The notes: generated by a model from the sequence alone, not told the origin. DNA of 64,000 nucleotides from Halalkalibacter alkaliphilus (GCF_023555415.1 NZ_JAKRYL010000010.1:105276-169275); one strand, 5' to 3'. Positions 43,766 through 53,602 are shown, counted from the first letter of the stretch. Translations and numbers: made by a program.

Positions 43766-44833
43766 GTGGTCGGTATATTACAAGAAGAAGCAAAAATATT
43801 TATCAAGAAATGTTATCAAGAGTTAGGAAAAGATGAACGCGAATACAATGAAAGAATGGCATCAATCTTTAAGGAGATTAATGAATTCGGAACATATACC
43901 CACACCTATGAAGAACTAGCTCATGGGGCGAGAATGGCATGGAGAAACAGCAATCGTTGTATTGGCCGTCTGTTCTGGGAATCAATGCATGTACTAGATG
44001 AACGGAAGCTTGAAACAGCAGAGGAAATAGCCAATGCACTCTTTTTTCACCTTCAATACGGGACTAATCAGGGAAAAGTGATTCCGACTATAACCGTATT
44101 TAAGCCGGGGCATGTTCGTATTTGGAATCACCAATTAATTCGTTATGCTGGATATGAAACGAAGGATGGGATTATGGGAGATCCTGATTCTGTAGCATTC
44201 ACAAAATTTTGCGAGTCTCTAGGATGGGAAGGTGAAAAAACTCCATATGATATATTGCCTTTAGTGATTCAGATTGGAAAAAGCCAACCAAAAGTCTTTA
44301 CTATTCCCAATGAATGCATTTTAAATATCAAAATTAAGCATCCAACCATTGTTCAGTTTTCAGATCTTCAATTACAGTGGTATGCTGTCCCTTTTATTTC
44401 AGATATGAAGCTTGAAGTTGGTGGAATTATATATGAAGCAGCTCCTTTTAATGGATGGTATATGGGAACAGAAATTGGGGCAAGAGATTTAGCTGATCAA
44501 AACCGTTATAATGTTTTACCAAAAGTTGCTGAACTGATGGGGCTTGAAACAACTCGAGACTCTACGTTATGGAAGGACCGTGCGCTTATTGAACTTAATG
44601 AAGCTGTTCTTTATTCGTTTAAGCAAGCGGGAGTCAGTATTGTTGACCATCATACAGCTGCAAAACAATTTAAGCAGTTTGAAGATAGAGAAGCGGATAA
44701 ACATAGAAAGGTAACTGGAACATGGTCGTGGCTTATCCCGCCTGTATCTCCAGCTGCAACGCACATTTTTCATAAGGATTATCACGATGAAGTGGTTAAG
44801 CCGAATTATTTTTATCAAGACAAAAAGTATTAG
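43766..44833 (+). CDS. nos: bacterial nitric oxide synthase oxygenase
   Basis: A 355-residue oxygenase-only NOS. The haem thiolate is Cys65 in [15 protein letters not shown]. Substrate-site motifs include [11 protein letters not shown] and [16 protein letters not shown], with a C-terminal pterin-site segment [16 protein letters not shown]. It makes NO from arginine using cellular reductases; in Bacillus NO protects against oxidative stress. Start choice is uncertain: GTG 43766 lies in GAGGTGG, which itself looks like a ribosome site, and no ATG/GTG/TTG follows before the conserved region. The gene may use GTG 43766 with GGACGG upstream, or a rare codon. It ends directly against a repeat. Confidence 0.93.
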   Translation: MVGILQEEAKIFIKKCYQELGKDEREYNERMASIFKEINEFGTYTHTYEELAHGARMAWRNSNRCIGRLFWESMHVLDERKLETAEEIANALFFHLQYGTNQGKVIPTITVFKPGHVRIWNHQLIRYAGYETKDGIMGDPDSVAFTKFCESLGWEGEKTPYDILPLVIQIGKSQPKVFTIPNECILNIKIKHPTIVQFSDLQLQWYAVPFISDMKLEVGGIIYEAAPFNGWYMGTEIGARDLADQNRYNVLPKVAELMGLETTRDSTLWKDRALIELNEAVLYSFKQAGVSIVDHHTAAKQFKQFEDREADKHRKVTGTWSWLIPPVSPAATHIFHKDYHDEVVKPNYFYQDKKY

Positions 44834-44902
44834 GGGGTGTCTCAAAAGGTCTGTTTTTGTAGGCCACTGAAAAAGGTACGGTTTTGACCTTTTTCAGTGG
44901 CC
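44834..44902. repeat. chimeric dispersed repeat (families 1 and 2), copy 4
   Basis: Begins right after the nos stop with a single arm GGGGTGTCTCAAAAGGTCTG of family 1, lacking its partner arm. It then runs into a perfect 16-bp family 2 stem GGCCACTGAAAAAGGT (44862-44877) / 44887-44902 with loop ACGGTTTTG. The same loop, inverted, occurs in the copy at 47029. A half element of one family joined to a whole element of another suggests insertion or recombination. Confidence 0.8.
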
Positions 44903-44969
44903 TTTAAGCAATGAGCGGAACCGTTGCTTTGTCTTAAAGCCTGCTATGAGTGGTTTTCTCATAGCAGGC
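44903..44969. repeat. extended part of the copy 4 repeat with second hairpin
   Basis: AAGCAATGAGCGGA (44906-44919) is complementary to 34139-34152 beside copy 3. A separate perfect 12-bp hairpin GCCTGCTATGAG (44939-44950) / 44958-44969 follows. No gene is present in the roughly 280-base gap. Confidence 0.65.
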
Positions 44970-45113
44970 GCGCAACGTGTGAAGCCATTGCTGCTTCATC
45001 GAATCCGCTAAAAAGGACTTTTTCATTTTTGAGTCTGTTACAAGAAGATGTAAAATTGGGGGAAGTTACGTTAAAATAGAGTTCATAAGTATAGAGATAA
45101 AGGACGGGAAAAA

Positions 45114-47024
45114 ATGAGCATGTTACAGGTTGAGGGGTTAACAAAGACATACGGTGATAAAACGCTATTTGATCATCTTTCATTTACGATTGGAGAAAAA
45201 GAACGGATTGGATTAATTGGTGTAAATGGAACGGGAAAATCAACTCTTTTAAAAATTATCGCTGGTGTCGAGTCGGCGGATAAAGGTGAACAAATTCATG
45301 CGAATGATTTTCAGATTGAATATTTACCGCAACAGCCCGAGTTACAGGGTGATCTTACGGTTATGGAACAGATTTATTATGGAGATTCAAAAATTATGTC
45401 AACAATGCGTGCATACGAACAAAGCTTGTTGTTATTTGAGAAGAATCCAGAAAGTCAACATTATCAGCAGCAATTTATGAAATGGCAGCAAACAATGGAT
45501 GAACTTGATGCGTGGGAAGCAAATACAATCGCGAAAACAGTCCTTTCTAAGCTTGGCATTAACGATTATCAAGTAAAGATCGATCAGCTGTCAGGCGGAC
45601 AAAAAAAACGTGTTGCGATTGCGAAGGCTCTTATTCAACCAGCTGACTTGTTACTATTAGATGAACCAACCAACCACCTTGATCATGAAACGATTGAGTG
45701 GTTAGAAACGTTTCTGTCGACTTACAAAGGTTCGATTATACTTATTACACATGATCGCTATTTTTTAAATCGAGTGACAAATCATATGTATGAACTAGAC
45801 CAAGGGCGTTTATTTAAATATGTTGGAAATTACGAAACATTTCTAGAGAAGAAAGCGGAAAGAGAGCAACAGGAAGCGCAAAGGGATCAAAAGAGAGCAA
45901 ATATATTAAGGCGAGAGCTAGCATGGCTAAAGCGTGGTGCAAAGGCTAGAACAACGAAGCAAAAGGCCCGAATTCAAAGAGTGGAACTGTTGCAAGAGGA
46001 GGAAGGGTTCTCCGGACGAGGAGAATTTGATTTTGCCATTGGTTCACACAGACTAGGAAAGCAAGTTATTGAGCTTGAAGATATCTCAAAAACATACGAT
46101 CAAAGAGTGCTGATCGATTCTCTTAATTATTTAATTGTTAAAGGAGAGCGACTAGGGATTGTAGGTCCGAATGGAAGTGGAAAAACAACATTATTGAATA
46201 TGATAGCTGGTCGCATTCCCCCGGATAAAGGAACAATTACTACTGGTGAAACGGTTAAAATAGGTTATTACACACAAGAGGATGAAGAAATCGATGGATC
46301 TTTACGTGTCGTAGAGTATATCAAAGAAGTAGCGGAGGTCGTCTATACTGTTGAAGGATCAAGTATTACAGCAGAACAAATGCTAGAACGTTTCCTATTT
46401 CCAAGGTCCATGCAATATACGTATATCCGCCGATTATCTGGTGGGGAGCGAAGACGTCTTTATTTATTAAAAGTTTTAATGAAGGAACCAAATGTATTGT
46501 TTTTGGATGAACCAACAAATGATTTAGATACGGAAACACTATCGGTACTTGAAGATTATTTAGATCAGTTTCCTGGTGTTGTCATCACGGTTTCTCACGA
46601 CCGCTATTTTCTTGACCGTGTTGTAGATCACTTACTCGTATTTGAAGGCAATGGTGTTGTTTCACGTTTTCAAGGTCATTACACTGATTACTTAGCAGAT
46701 AAGCAGAGCAAATTAGAAGAAGTAAGGCCTAGTGAAAAAGAAAAGAGTCGTTATCAAGATAACTCTAAAAAAGAACCAAGAAAAAAGTTATCTTATAAAG
46801 ACCAGCAAGAATGGAATCAAATTGAAGACAAAATTACAGGAATTGAAGAGGAGCTTGAAAATATAGAAAATGCAATTACTGAAGCAGGTAGTGATTATGG
46901 AGCTATTTCAGAAAAAATGAAGGAGAAAGAATCGTTAGAAAAAGAGTTGGAAGAAACAATTGAGCGGTGGGCAGAGTTATCTTTGTTAGTTGAAGAAATT
47001 GAAAATAACCAAAAGAAAGGATAA
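45114..47024 (+). CDS. ABC-F family ATPase (Uup/YfmR-like)
   Basis: A 636-residue soluble twin-ATPase without membrane domain. ATPase 1 has GVNGTGKSTLL, LSGGQKKR and LLLDEPTNHLD; ATPase 2 has GPNGSGKTTLL, LSGGERRR and LFLDEPTNDLD. They are joined by a basic linker (about 240-300), with a C-terminal charged coiled coil (about 540-636) as in Uup. ABC-F proteins act on the ribosome, easing stalled translation. The Uup-type C-terminal domain argues against a dedicated antibiotic-resistance factor. AAAGGACGG precedes the ATG. A family 2 repeat follows the stop. Confidence 0.9.
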   Translation: MSMLQVEGLTKTYGDKTLFDHLSFTIGEKERIGLIGVNGTGKSTLLKIIAGVESADKGEQIHANDFQIEYLPQQPELQGDLTVMEQIYYGDSKIMSTMRAYEQSLLLFEKNPESQHYQQQFMKWQQTMDELDAWEANTIAKTVLSKLGINDYQVKIDQLSGGQKKRVAIAKALIQPADLLLLDEPTNHLDHETIEWLETFLSTYKGSIILITHDRYFLNRVTNHMYELDQGRLFKYVGNYETFLEKKAEREQQEAQRDQKRANILRRELAWLKRGAKARTTKQKARIQRVELLQEEEGFSGRGEFDFAIGSHRLGKQVIELEDISKTYDQRVLIDSLNYLIVKGERLGIVGPNGSGKTTLLNMIAGRIPPDKGTITTGETVKIGYYTQEDEEIDGSLRVVEYIKEVAEVVYTVEGSSITAEQMLERFLFPRSMQYTYIRRLSGGERRRLYLLKVLMKEPNVLFLDEPTNDLDTETLSVLEDYLDQFPGVVITVSHDRYFLDRVVDHLLVFEGNGVVSRFQGHYTDYLADKQSKLEEVRPSEKEKSRYQDNSKKEPRKKLSYKDQQEWNQIEDKITGIEEELENIENAITEAGSDYGAISEKMKEKESLEKELEETIERWAELSLLVEEIENNQKKG

Positions 47025-47028
47025 GAAG

Positions 47029-47067
47029 ACGACTGAAAAAGGTGAAAACCGTACCTTTTTCAGTCGT
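47029..47067. repeat. dispersed inverted repeat, ACTGAAAAAGGT family, copy 5
   Basis: Perfect 15-bp stem ACGACTGAAAAAGGT (47029-47043) / 47053-47067 with loop GAAAACCGT. Reversed, the element reads almost identically to the stem-loop at 44862-44902, including the loop, so the two are inverted copies of one repeat. It starts 4 bases after the ABC-F stop. Confidence 0.8.
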
Positions 47068-47244
47068 ATCTTTAGAAGAAGTTCCTTTTCATTCTGACAA
47101 ATTCATTTAAACTTCAATAATAAATAACGAAAGTGGTAACCTAAAAAATGGTTAGCGCTTTCTTTTTTGCGTAATAATGATCGAAATTGATTGAAAGTGA
47201 TTGAATTTGGGTGTATACTATGTTTGTAGGTGAGGTGATGGGTT

Positions 47245-48000
47245 TTGCTCACAATTGAACGACATGAAATAATCCTTTCTTTATTAAAAGAAAGAGTTAC
47301 AGTGAAAATGCAAGAATTAGTTGATGAGACGAATGCATCGGAATCAACAATTAGAAGAGATTTAACCGATCTTGAAAAAGCAAATAAATTAAAGCGCATT
47401 CACGGAGGGGCGACACTTCTTCAAAAGAAATTAGAAGAACCGACAGTTGCAGAGAAAACGATCAAAAACAGTCAAGAAAAGAAAAAGATTGCCGAAAAGG
47501 CTGCTTCTTTAGTCGACGAAGGAGACTGCATCTTCCTTGATGCTGGTACAAGTACAGTTGAAATGATTCCTTTTTTAGAAGGAAGAGAAGTTGTTGTTGT
47601 TACTAATGGATTGTCTAATATACCCTTGCTAATTGATCTAAACATAGAAACACATGTTGTTGGTGGTTATGTGAAGTCAGGGACAAGGGCTTTTATTGGT
47701 AGAAGTGCCATTCGAACCTTGGAGTCTTTTAGATTTGATAAAGCTTTTATTGGCGTGAACGGAGTAGCTATTCCAGATGGTTATACAACGCCTGACCCTG
47801 AAGAAGCGTTCATTAAAGAGAGTGCAATAAAACGATCGCGTCAAAGTTATATCTTAGCAGATCACTCAAAATTTGGTGAAGTTTCATTTAGTAAATTTAG
47901 TAATATTGAAGAAGCAATACTAGTAACAAGTACAAATGTAGATGAAGAATATTTATGCAACTTACGAAAAATGACAACGTTAGAGGTGGTTAGCCTATGA
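47245..48000 (+). CDS. fruR: fructose operon repressor, DeoR family
   Basis: A 251-residue DeoR-type regulator. The N-terminal helix-turn-helix has NASESTIRRDLTDLEKANKLKRIHGGA, followed by a DeoRC sensor domain (DAGTSTVEMIPFL, FIGVNGVA, ILADHSKFGE). It heads the fru operon and overlaps fruK by four bases. It is expected to repress fruRKA until fructose-1-phosphate accumulates. The start is TTG with GAGGTGAT 5 bases upstream. A weak cre-like sequence lies near 47149-47162. Confidence 0.9.
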   Translation: MLTIERHEIILSLLKERVTVKMQELVDETNASESTIRRDLTDLEKANKLKRIHGGATLLQKKLEEPTVAEKTIKNSQEKKKIAEKAASLVDEGDCIFLDAGTSTVEMIPFLEGREVVVVTNGLSNIPLLIDLNIETHVVGGYVKSGTRAFIGRSAIRTLESFRFDKAFIGVNGVAIPDGYTTPDPEEAFIKESAIKRSRQSYILADHSKFGEVSFSKFSNIEEAILVTSTNVDEEYLCNLRKMTTLEVVSL

Positions 48001-48911
48001 TTTATACCGTTACTTTAAATCCTGCTCTTGATTATTTTGTTGAACTTGAACAAGTTAATCTTGGTGCAGTGAACCGTTCTAATTATGACTATAAAGCCCC
48101 GGGGGGGAAAGGGATTAATGTTTCAAGAGTTTTAAAAAGACTAGGTCATCAAAGTGAAGCACTTGGATTTATAGGTGGATTTACAGGTGCATATATAAAA
48201 GATGTCGTTGAAAAGGAAGACATAAAGACAAACTTTATACAAGTTACTGGTGATACAAGGATTAATATAAAGATCAAAAGTGAACAGGAATCAGAAATTA
48301 ACGGTGTATCACCTGAAATTACTAGTGAACATCTGGAGCAATTGCATACACAATTGTCGGTTTTAAATGAAGGCGATGCGCTCGTTCTAGCAGGAAGTGT
48401 ACCGGCGATGATTCCTAGTGAAATTTACGAAGTGTTATGTAAAAGTGTAATTGAGAGAAACGCTGAGGTTTTTATTGATTCAAGCGGTGAAGCCATGACA
48501 AAAGTACTTGAAGCTCAGCCAACGTTCATTAAACCGAATCATCATGAGCTAGGAGAGTTGTTCTCGGTAAAACTACATGAACCACAAGAAGCCATTCCTT
48601 ATGTCCGAGAACTTCTTGGAAAAGGAATCGAATATGTTTTGGTTTCGTTTGCAGGCGATGGAGCAGTCTTAGGAACAAAGGATCAAATTCTTTTCGCTAA
48701 TACCCCTAAAGGGGAAGTAAAGAACTCTGTTGGTGCGGGGGATTCCGTTGTTGCTGGTTTTTTAGCGGCTAAAACAGAAAATATGACACTAGAAGATTCA
48801 TTTAAGTTTGCAGTTGCTACAGGGAGTGCGACCGCTTTTTCTAAAGGATTTGCAGAAAGGGAAAAAGTAGAGGCATTAATGTTGGAAATTAACATCAAAG
48901 TTTTAGAATAG
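47997..48911 (+). CDS. fruK: 1-phosphofructokinase
   Basis: A 304-residue PfkB-family sugar kinase with MIYTVTLNPALDYF at the N-terminus, GGKGINVSRVL (PfkB signature 1) and the C-terminal VGAGDSVVAGFLA with the catalytic Asp. It phosphorylates fructose-1-phosphate, delivered by the PTS transporter encoded next, to fructose-1,6-bisphosphate. Start overlaps the fruR stop; 14 bases separate it from fruA. Confidence 0.95.
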   Translation: MIYTVTLNPALDYFVELEQVNLGAVNRSNYDYKAPGGKGINVSRVLKRLGHQSEALGFIGGFTGAYIKDVVEKEDIKTNFIQVTGDTRINIKIKSEQESEINGVSPEITSEHLEQLHTQLSVLNEGDALVLAGSVPAMIPSEIYEVLCKSVIERNAEVFIDSSGEAMTKVLEAQPTFIKPNHHELGELFSVKLHEPQEAIPYVRELLGKGIEYVLVSFAGDGAVLGTKDQILFANTPKGEVKNSVGAGDSVVAGFLAAKTENMTLEDSFKFAVATGSATAFSKGFAEREKVEALMLEINIKVLE

Positions 48912-48925
48912 AAAGGGATGAGTAG

Positions 48926-50782
48926 ATGAGAATTTCAGATTTGTTAAAAAGAGATACAATTGTTCTCAATATGAAAGCTAGCGACAAGGCATCAGCGATA
49001 GATGAATTAGTCAAAAAACTAGATGACGCTGGCAGATTAAATGATGCATCTGAATACAAAAAAGCAATACTTGAAAGGGAGGAACAAAGTACAACGGGTC
49101 TTGGCGATGGAATTGCAATCCCTCATGCAAAAAGTGATGCGGTTAAAACCCCATCGATTGCGTTTGGTCGCTCAGATAGCGGATTAGATTATGAAGCACT
49201 TGATGGCCAGCCTACTCACCTTTTCTTTATGATTGCTGCTTCAGCTGGAGCAAATGAAGAGCATTTAGCGACATTATCACGGTTGTCTACGTTTTTAATG
49301 GATGAGGCTTTCCGTACGGCTTTATTAGAAGCAAAAACAGAGGCTGACGTTGTCGCTGCTATTGATAAAAAGGAACAAGAGCAATTAGATAAAGAAGAAG
49401 CAGAAAAAACCCCGGCAAAAGGTGGGTATGATCTGTTAGCTGTTACAGGTTGTCCAACAGGAATTGCTCATACGTTTATGGCGGCGGATGCTCTAAAAGA
49501 TGAAGCGAAAAAACAAGGACTAACTATTAAAGTTGAAACAAATGGTTCTGGTGGAGTGAAAGATCAATTAACGCCAGAGGAAATTGAAAATGCTCAAGCA
49601 ATTATCGTTGCAGCGAGTACAAAAGTGGAAATGGATCGCTTCGCTGGCAAAAAGGTTATTGAAGTGCCAGTAACAGATGGAATTCGTCGTACAAAAGAAC
49701 TTGTCGATCAAGCTAAATCTGGGAATGTTCCAGTTTATAAAGGGGCAGGCGGTTCTGGTGGAAATGATGGAAATCAAGAAAAAGGAAAATCTGGTGGCGG
49801 ATTTTATAAACACCTTATGAATGGTGTTTCAAATATGCTCCCATTTGTTGTCGGTGGAGGTATTTTAATCGCGCTTTCCTTCTTAATTGACATTGACCTA
49901 AATAATGAGTTTGCTCAAATGTTAATGGACATTGGTGGAGGAACAGCCTTTGCACTAATGATTCCAGTTCTTGCTGCCTTTATTGCGATGAGTATTGCTG
50001 ATCGTCCAGGTTTTGCTGCTGGTATGGTTGGTGGTTTAATTGCTGTAAATGGAGATGCAGGTTTCTTAGGTGGACTAATTGCAGGTTTCTTAGGTGGTTA
50101 CATTGCCCTTCTTGTAAAGAAACTATTAGCTGGTTTACCACAACAACTGAGCGGGATAACGACGATTTTGTTCTATCCTGTATTGAATATTTTCTTAACA
50201 GGAATGATCATGTTACTTCTTGTTACACCACTAAGTGCCATTAACCGTGGACTTGAAGGCTGGTTAGGTGGTATGGGTACTACCAATATGGTACTCTTAG
50301 GAATCATTCTTGGTGGTATGATGGCAATTGATATGGGCGGTCCAATTAACAAAGCTGCCTTTACTTTTGGTATCGCGATGATTGATGCAGGTAACTTTGG
50401 TCCCCATGCAGCTGTAATGGCTGGTGGTATGGTTCCACCACTTGGAATTGCGTTAGCGACAACATTCTTTAAACGTAAGTTTACGAAGCAAGAGCAAGAA
50501 GCAGGTAAGACAAATTATATTTTAGGAGCATCCTTTATAACAGAGGGAGCAATCCCGTTTGCTGCAGCTGATCCAGGTCGTGTCATTCCGGCAGCAGTGG
50601 CAGGTGCGGCAGTGGCAGGTGGTCTAACTGCACTATTCGGTATCGGTTTGCCGGCTCCACATGGTGGTATCTTTGTAATTGGACTTGTGTCTGGTGGCTG
50701 GTTTATGTATTTATTGGCCATTCTTGCTGGTGCTATTGTAACAGCATTAGTTTTAGGAATTTGGAAGAAGAAGACTGTTTAA
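48926..50782 (+). CDS. fruA: PTS fructose-specific EIIABC component
   Basis: A 618-residue fused permease. The EIIA domain (1-about 150) has the phosphorylated His in GIAIPHAKSDAV. EIIB (about 170-265) has Cys in VTGCPTGIAHTFMAA. A Gly-rich linker follows, then the EIIC membrane domain (about 290-618). It imports fructose as fructose-1-phosphate. AAAGGGATG precedes the start. The domain order A-B-C is that of Bacillus FruA. It is the last gene of fruR-fruK-fruA; a terminator follows. Confidence 0.95.
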   Translation: MRISDLLKRDTIVLNMKASDKASAIDELVKKLDDAGRLNDASEYKKAILEREEQSTTGLGDGIAIPHAKSDAVKTPSIAFGRSDSGLDYEALDGQPTHLFFMIAASAGANEEHLATLSRLSTFLMDEAFRTALLEAKTEADVVAAIDKKEQEQLDKEEAEKTPAKGGYDLLAVTGCPTGIAHTFMAADALKDEAKKQGLTIKVETNGSGGVKDQLTPEEIENAQAIIVAASTKVEMDRFAGKKVIEVPVTDGIRRTKELVDQAKSGNVPVYKGAGGSGGNDGNQEKGKSGGGFYKHLMNGVSNMLPFVVGGGILIALSFLIDIDLNNEFAQMLMDIGGGTAFALMIPVLAAFIAMSIADRPGFAAGMVGGLIAVNGDAGFLGGLIAGFLGGYIALLVKKLLAGLPQQLSGITTILFYPVLNIFLTGMIMLLLVTPLSAINRGLEGWLGGMGTTNMVLLGIILGGMMAIDMGGPINKAAFTFGIAMIDAGNFGPHAAVMAGGMVPPLGIALATTFFKRKFTKQEQEAGKTNYILGASFITEGAIPFAAADPGRVIPAAVAGAAVAGGLTALFGIGLPAPHGGIFVIGLVSGGWFMYLLAILAGAIVTALVLGIWKKKTV

Positions 50783-50793
50783 TAAGGAATCGA

Positions 50794-50820
50794 GGGGAGA
50801 CATAAGTCTCTCCTTTTTTT
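50794..50820 (+). terminator. terminator of the fru operon
   Basis: GGGGAGAC (50794-50801) pairs with GTCTCTCC (one G-U), followed by a run of T. Confidence 0.9.
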
Positions 50821-50900
50821 GTCCTTTTATCGTTCTTGCTTTTTGAGCTGTAAAAAGTTCAGTATAATAAAATAATATTATTACGAAAGTAGGTCTTTAA

Positions 50901-52373
50901 ATGATCAACCCAAAATTTAAAGAGATAGAAGAGAACTTTTTATTAGATGCAACCATTGAAGAATTACAAAAGAAAATGGAGAGTAAAGAGGTTTCGGCAA
51001 AAGAACTAGTTTTAATTTATTTAGATCGAATTGCTCGCATTGATCGTTCTGGTCCTACTTTAAATTCAGTTATTGAAGTGAATCCAGATGCTATTCATAT
51101 AGCTGACGTATTAGATCTAGAACGTGCAAATGGAAAGACGAGAGGACCACTTCACGGAATTCCTGTGTTGTTAAAAGATAATATAGATACAAAAGACAAA
51201 CTTCATACGAGTGCTGGTTCATTGGCACTAGCGGAGCACTATGCAAATGAAGATGCATTCTTAGTGAAAAAACTTCGTGAAGCGGGCGCTATTATTTTAG
51301 GGAAAACGAATATGTCGGAATGGGCATATTTTATGTCAACTGAAAATATGCCAAGTGGTTATAGCTCACGAGGAGGGCAAGTGTTAAACCCGTATGGGCC
51401 AGGAAAGTTTGATATTGGTGGTTCAAGCTCAGGTTCTGGTGCTGCTATAGCAGCAAACCTGGCATCTGTTGCAATTGGTACGGAGACATCAGGGTCAATC
51501 TTAAGTCCATCGAGTCAAAATAGTCTTGTTGGCATTAAACCAACGGTAGGTCTTATTAGTCGACATGGGATAATTCCAATCTCTCATACTCAAGATACAG
51601 CAGGTCCAATGGCTCGTCATGTAAAGGATGCTGTTTATGTTTTAGTAGCGATGATGGGGGAAGATGAGAATGATGTTGTAACAAAAAGAAATACTCTTTA
51701 TGCAGAAGCAATATTGAAAGCTCTTGATTCTCCTTCGCTTGAAGGAAAAAGGATTGGTGTTGCGAGAGAGCCTTTTTTTAATCAATTAAGTGATGAGAAA
51801 AAAGTGATCCTTAATCATGCGATAGCAACCTTAAAAAATGGTGGAGCAGAAGTTATTGATGAAGTCGTTATCCCATCAGCACAAGAGAATTGGACAATAG
51901 AAGTGTTGGTGCATGAATTTAAGACCAACTTAAATGCTTATTTACAAGGAGTTAGCTCGCAGCAACCAGTACACAATCTTACTGATGTCATTCGTTTTAA
52001 CCAAGAAGATGCAGAGCGGAGGCTGAAATACGGCCAGTCTTTGCTTACAAAATCAGATAGGACTAGCGGGACATTAACTGAGGCTGACTACTTAGATGCG
52101 CTTTTATTTGATCATTATCATTCCACTGAAAATGGAATTGACGCGGCGCTGCTCAAGGATGATCTTGACATCATTGTTTTTCCTAATAATCTTGGAGCTG
52201 CCATTCCAGCAAAAGCGGGTTATCCATCTATTACAGTTCCAGCTGGTTACACAGAAGAAGGGGAACCGGTAGGGATTACGTTTACAGGAAAAGCATTTAC
52301 AGAGAATATTTTAATTGAAGTTGCAGCAGCGTTTGAAAAGTTGGAAAATATCAGAAGAAATCCAACCTTTTAG
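50901..52373 (+). CDS. amidase signature family protein
   Basis: A 490-residue amidase with Lys in IPVLLKDNIDTKD, GGSSSGSGAAIAANL, and the second Ser region IGTETSGSILSPSSQNSLVG. It is distinct from the amidase at 20260 (longer, only motifs shared) and from GatA, since no gatB/gatC is present. An N-terminal helical segment (about 1-40) precedes the domain. Substrate is unknown. AAAGTAGG precedes the ATG. Single-gene unit. Confidence 0.85.
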   Translation: MINPKFKEIEENFLLDATIEELQKKMESKEVSAKELVLIYLDRIARIDRSGPTLNSVIEVNPDAIHIADVLDLERANGKTRGPLHGIPVLLKDNIDTKDKLHTSAGSLALAEHYANEDAFLVKKLREAGAIILGKTNMSEWAYFMSTENMPSGYSSRGGQVLNPYGPGKFDIGGSSSGSGAAIAANLASVAIGTETSGSILSPSSQNSLVGIKPTVGLISRHGIIPISHTQDTAGPMARHVKDAVYVLVAMMGEDENDVVTKRNTLYAEAILKALDSPSLEGKRIGVAREPFFNQLSDEKKVILNHAIATLKNGGAEVIDEVVIPSAQENWTIEVLVHEFKTNLNAYLQGVSSQQPVHNLTDVIRFNQEDAERRLKYGQSLLTKSDRTSGTLTEADYLDALLFDHYHSTENGIDAALLKDDLDIIVFPNNLGAAIPAKAGYPSITVPAGYTEEGEPVGITFTGKAFTENILIEVAAAFEKLENIRRNPTF

Positions 52374-52494
52374 AAGAATAACAGAGATGTTACTAATGCT
52401 TGTCATATTAATTTTACTTTCAAAAAAGTATCCTCAGTTCTTGGCATAACGACAGAGAAAAGTTTCAGATGCAGCATAATAGGATTAGGTGAAA

Positions 52495-52570
52495 AATGGC
52501 TCTATGTGACGAGGGACTGAAAAGCTGAATGTTTCGGTGTCCTCCATGTGAGTCGTTTTTTTTTTTGTTG
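52495..52570 (+). promoter_or_regulatory. structured leader with hairpin and T tract before the antiporter gene
   Basis: A stem of about 12 bp with one bulge joins the GAGGGACTGAAA and TTTCGGTGTCCTC strands (about 52514-52545). It is followed by CATGTGAGTCG and a run of about ten T, about 70 bases before the antiporter start. It could be a terminator of the amidase gene or an RNA attenuator; no known riboswitch class is recognised. Confidence 0.45.
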
Positions 52571-52642
52571 GTGGAAAAAGGTTAAAATCCCTTCAATTTG
52601 TGTAAAGTAAAAAAGATTACAAAATGGACGGGTGATAATAAG

Positions 52643-53602
52643 ATGGTATATCTCTTACTCTTAATAGGCTTTGGGTTACTAATTAAAGGGGCGGATTACT
52701 TTATTGATGGTTCGTCTAATATTGCTGCATTGTTTCGTGTTCCGCCTCTTATTGTGGGGTTAACAATTGTAGCCTTTGGTACAGGGGCCCCTGAAGCAAC
52801 AGTTAGTATCATAGCTGCTTTAGAAGGGAATGCGGATGTCACAATCGGTAACATTGTTGGTAGTAATTTATTAAATATGTCTTTAGTTGTTGGGGTGACG
52901 GCAGCTATTTTCCCTTTAGCTGTCGAAAGACCAACAATAAAAAAAGAAATTCCGTTTGCTTTTCTAGCTACGGTTGCATTACTCGTAGTTATGAGTGATA
53001 GAGCTCTCCAATTTACAAATGAAAATTTTATTACTCGAAGTGATGGAATTATTTTCTTGTTATTTTTTGCTATATTTTTGTATTATGTAATTGAAGCTGC
53101 CAGGAATAGCCGCGAAGAGGAAATTGGTGAAAGCAAAAACATTGACCAAACTGGAGGATGGGGTAAGAGCATTCTTATTACTATTGGTGGGTTGGCTGCT
53201 ATTGTATTAGGCGGATATTTGGTTGTAGAAAGTAGTACGGATATTGCTTTACGTTTTGGGATGAGTGAGACGTTAGTAGGACTAACAATAGTTGCTATAG
53301 GATCTTCTTTGCCAGAGCTAATTACATCAATCACTGCTGCAATGAAACAGCAAAGTGAGATTGCTTTAGGGAATATTGTTGGAAGCTCCATCTTTAATGT
53401 GTTATTTGTCCTTGGGGTTGCATCTATAATCTCTCCTTTGCCAGTGAATGATAAATTATTCTTTGATATTTTTGTCTTGCTTGTATTAACAATTATTTTG
53501 TTTATCTTCTCTCGTACACACTATAAAGTGAAAAAATACGAGGGGATGGCTTTAACGATATTTTATATAATATATTTAATATATATTATTATTAGAAATT
53601 AA
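52643..53602 (+). CDS. calcium/sodium antiporter, CaCA (YrbG) family
   Basis: A 319-residue membrane protein with about ten helices and the two characteristic inverted alpha repeats: GLTIVAFGTGAPEATVSI with GNIVGSNLLNMSLV, and GLTIVAIGSSLPELITSI with GNIVGSSIFNVLFV. The ion-binding Glu is present in each. The first repeat has TGAPE in place of the common TSLPE. It exchanges cations, probably calcium for sodium or protons. ATG 52643 follows GGGTGAT; the longer form to 52598 lacks a site. Confidence 0.88.
   Translation: MVYLLLLIGFGLLIKGADYFIDGSSNIAALFRVPPLIVGLTIVAFGTGAPEATVSIIAALEGNADVTIGNIVGSNLLNMSLVVGVTAAIFPLAVERPTIKKEIPFAFLATVALLVVMSDRALQFTNENFITRSDGIIFLLFFAIFLYYVIEAARNSREEEIGESKNIDQTGGWGKSILITIGGLAAIVLGGYLVVESSTDIALRFGMSETLVGLTIVAIGSSLPELITSITAAMKQQSEIALGNIVGSSIFNVLFVLGVASIISPLPVNDKLFFDIFVLLVLTIILFIFSRTHYKVKKYEGMALTIFYIIYLIYIIIRN

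Noticed and set aside
47149..47162. cre-like TGGTTAGCGCTTTC before fruR
   Set aside because: At least two departures from consensus; plausible for a fru operon but not strong enough to annotate.
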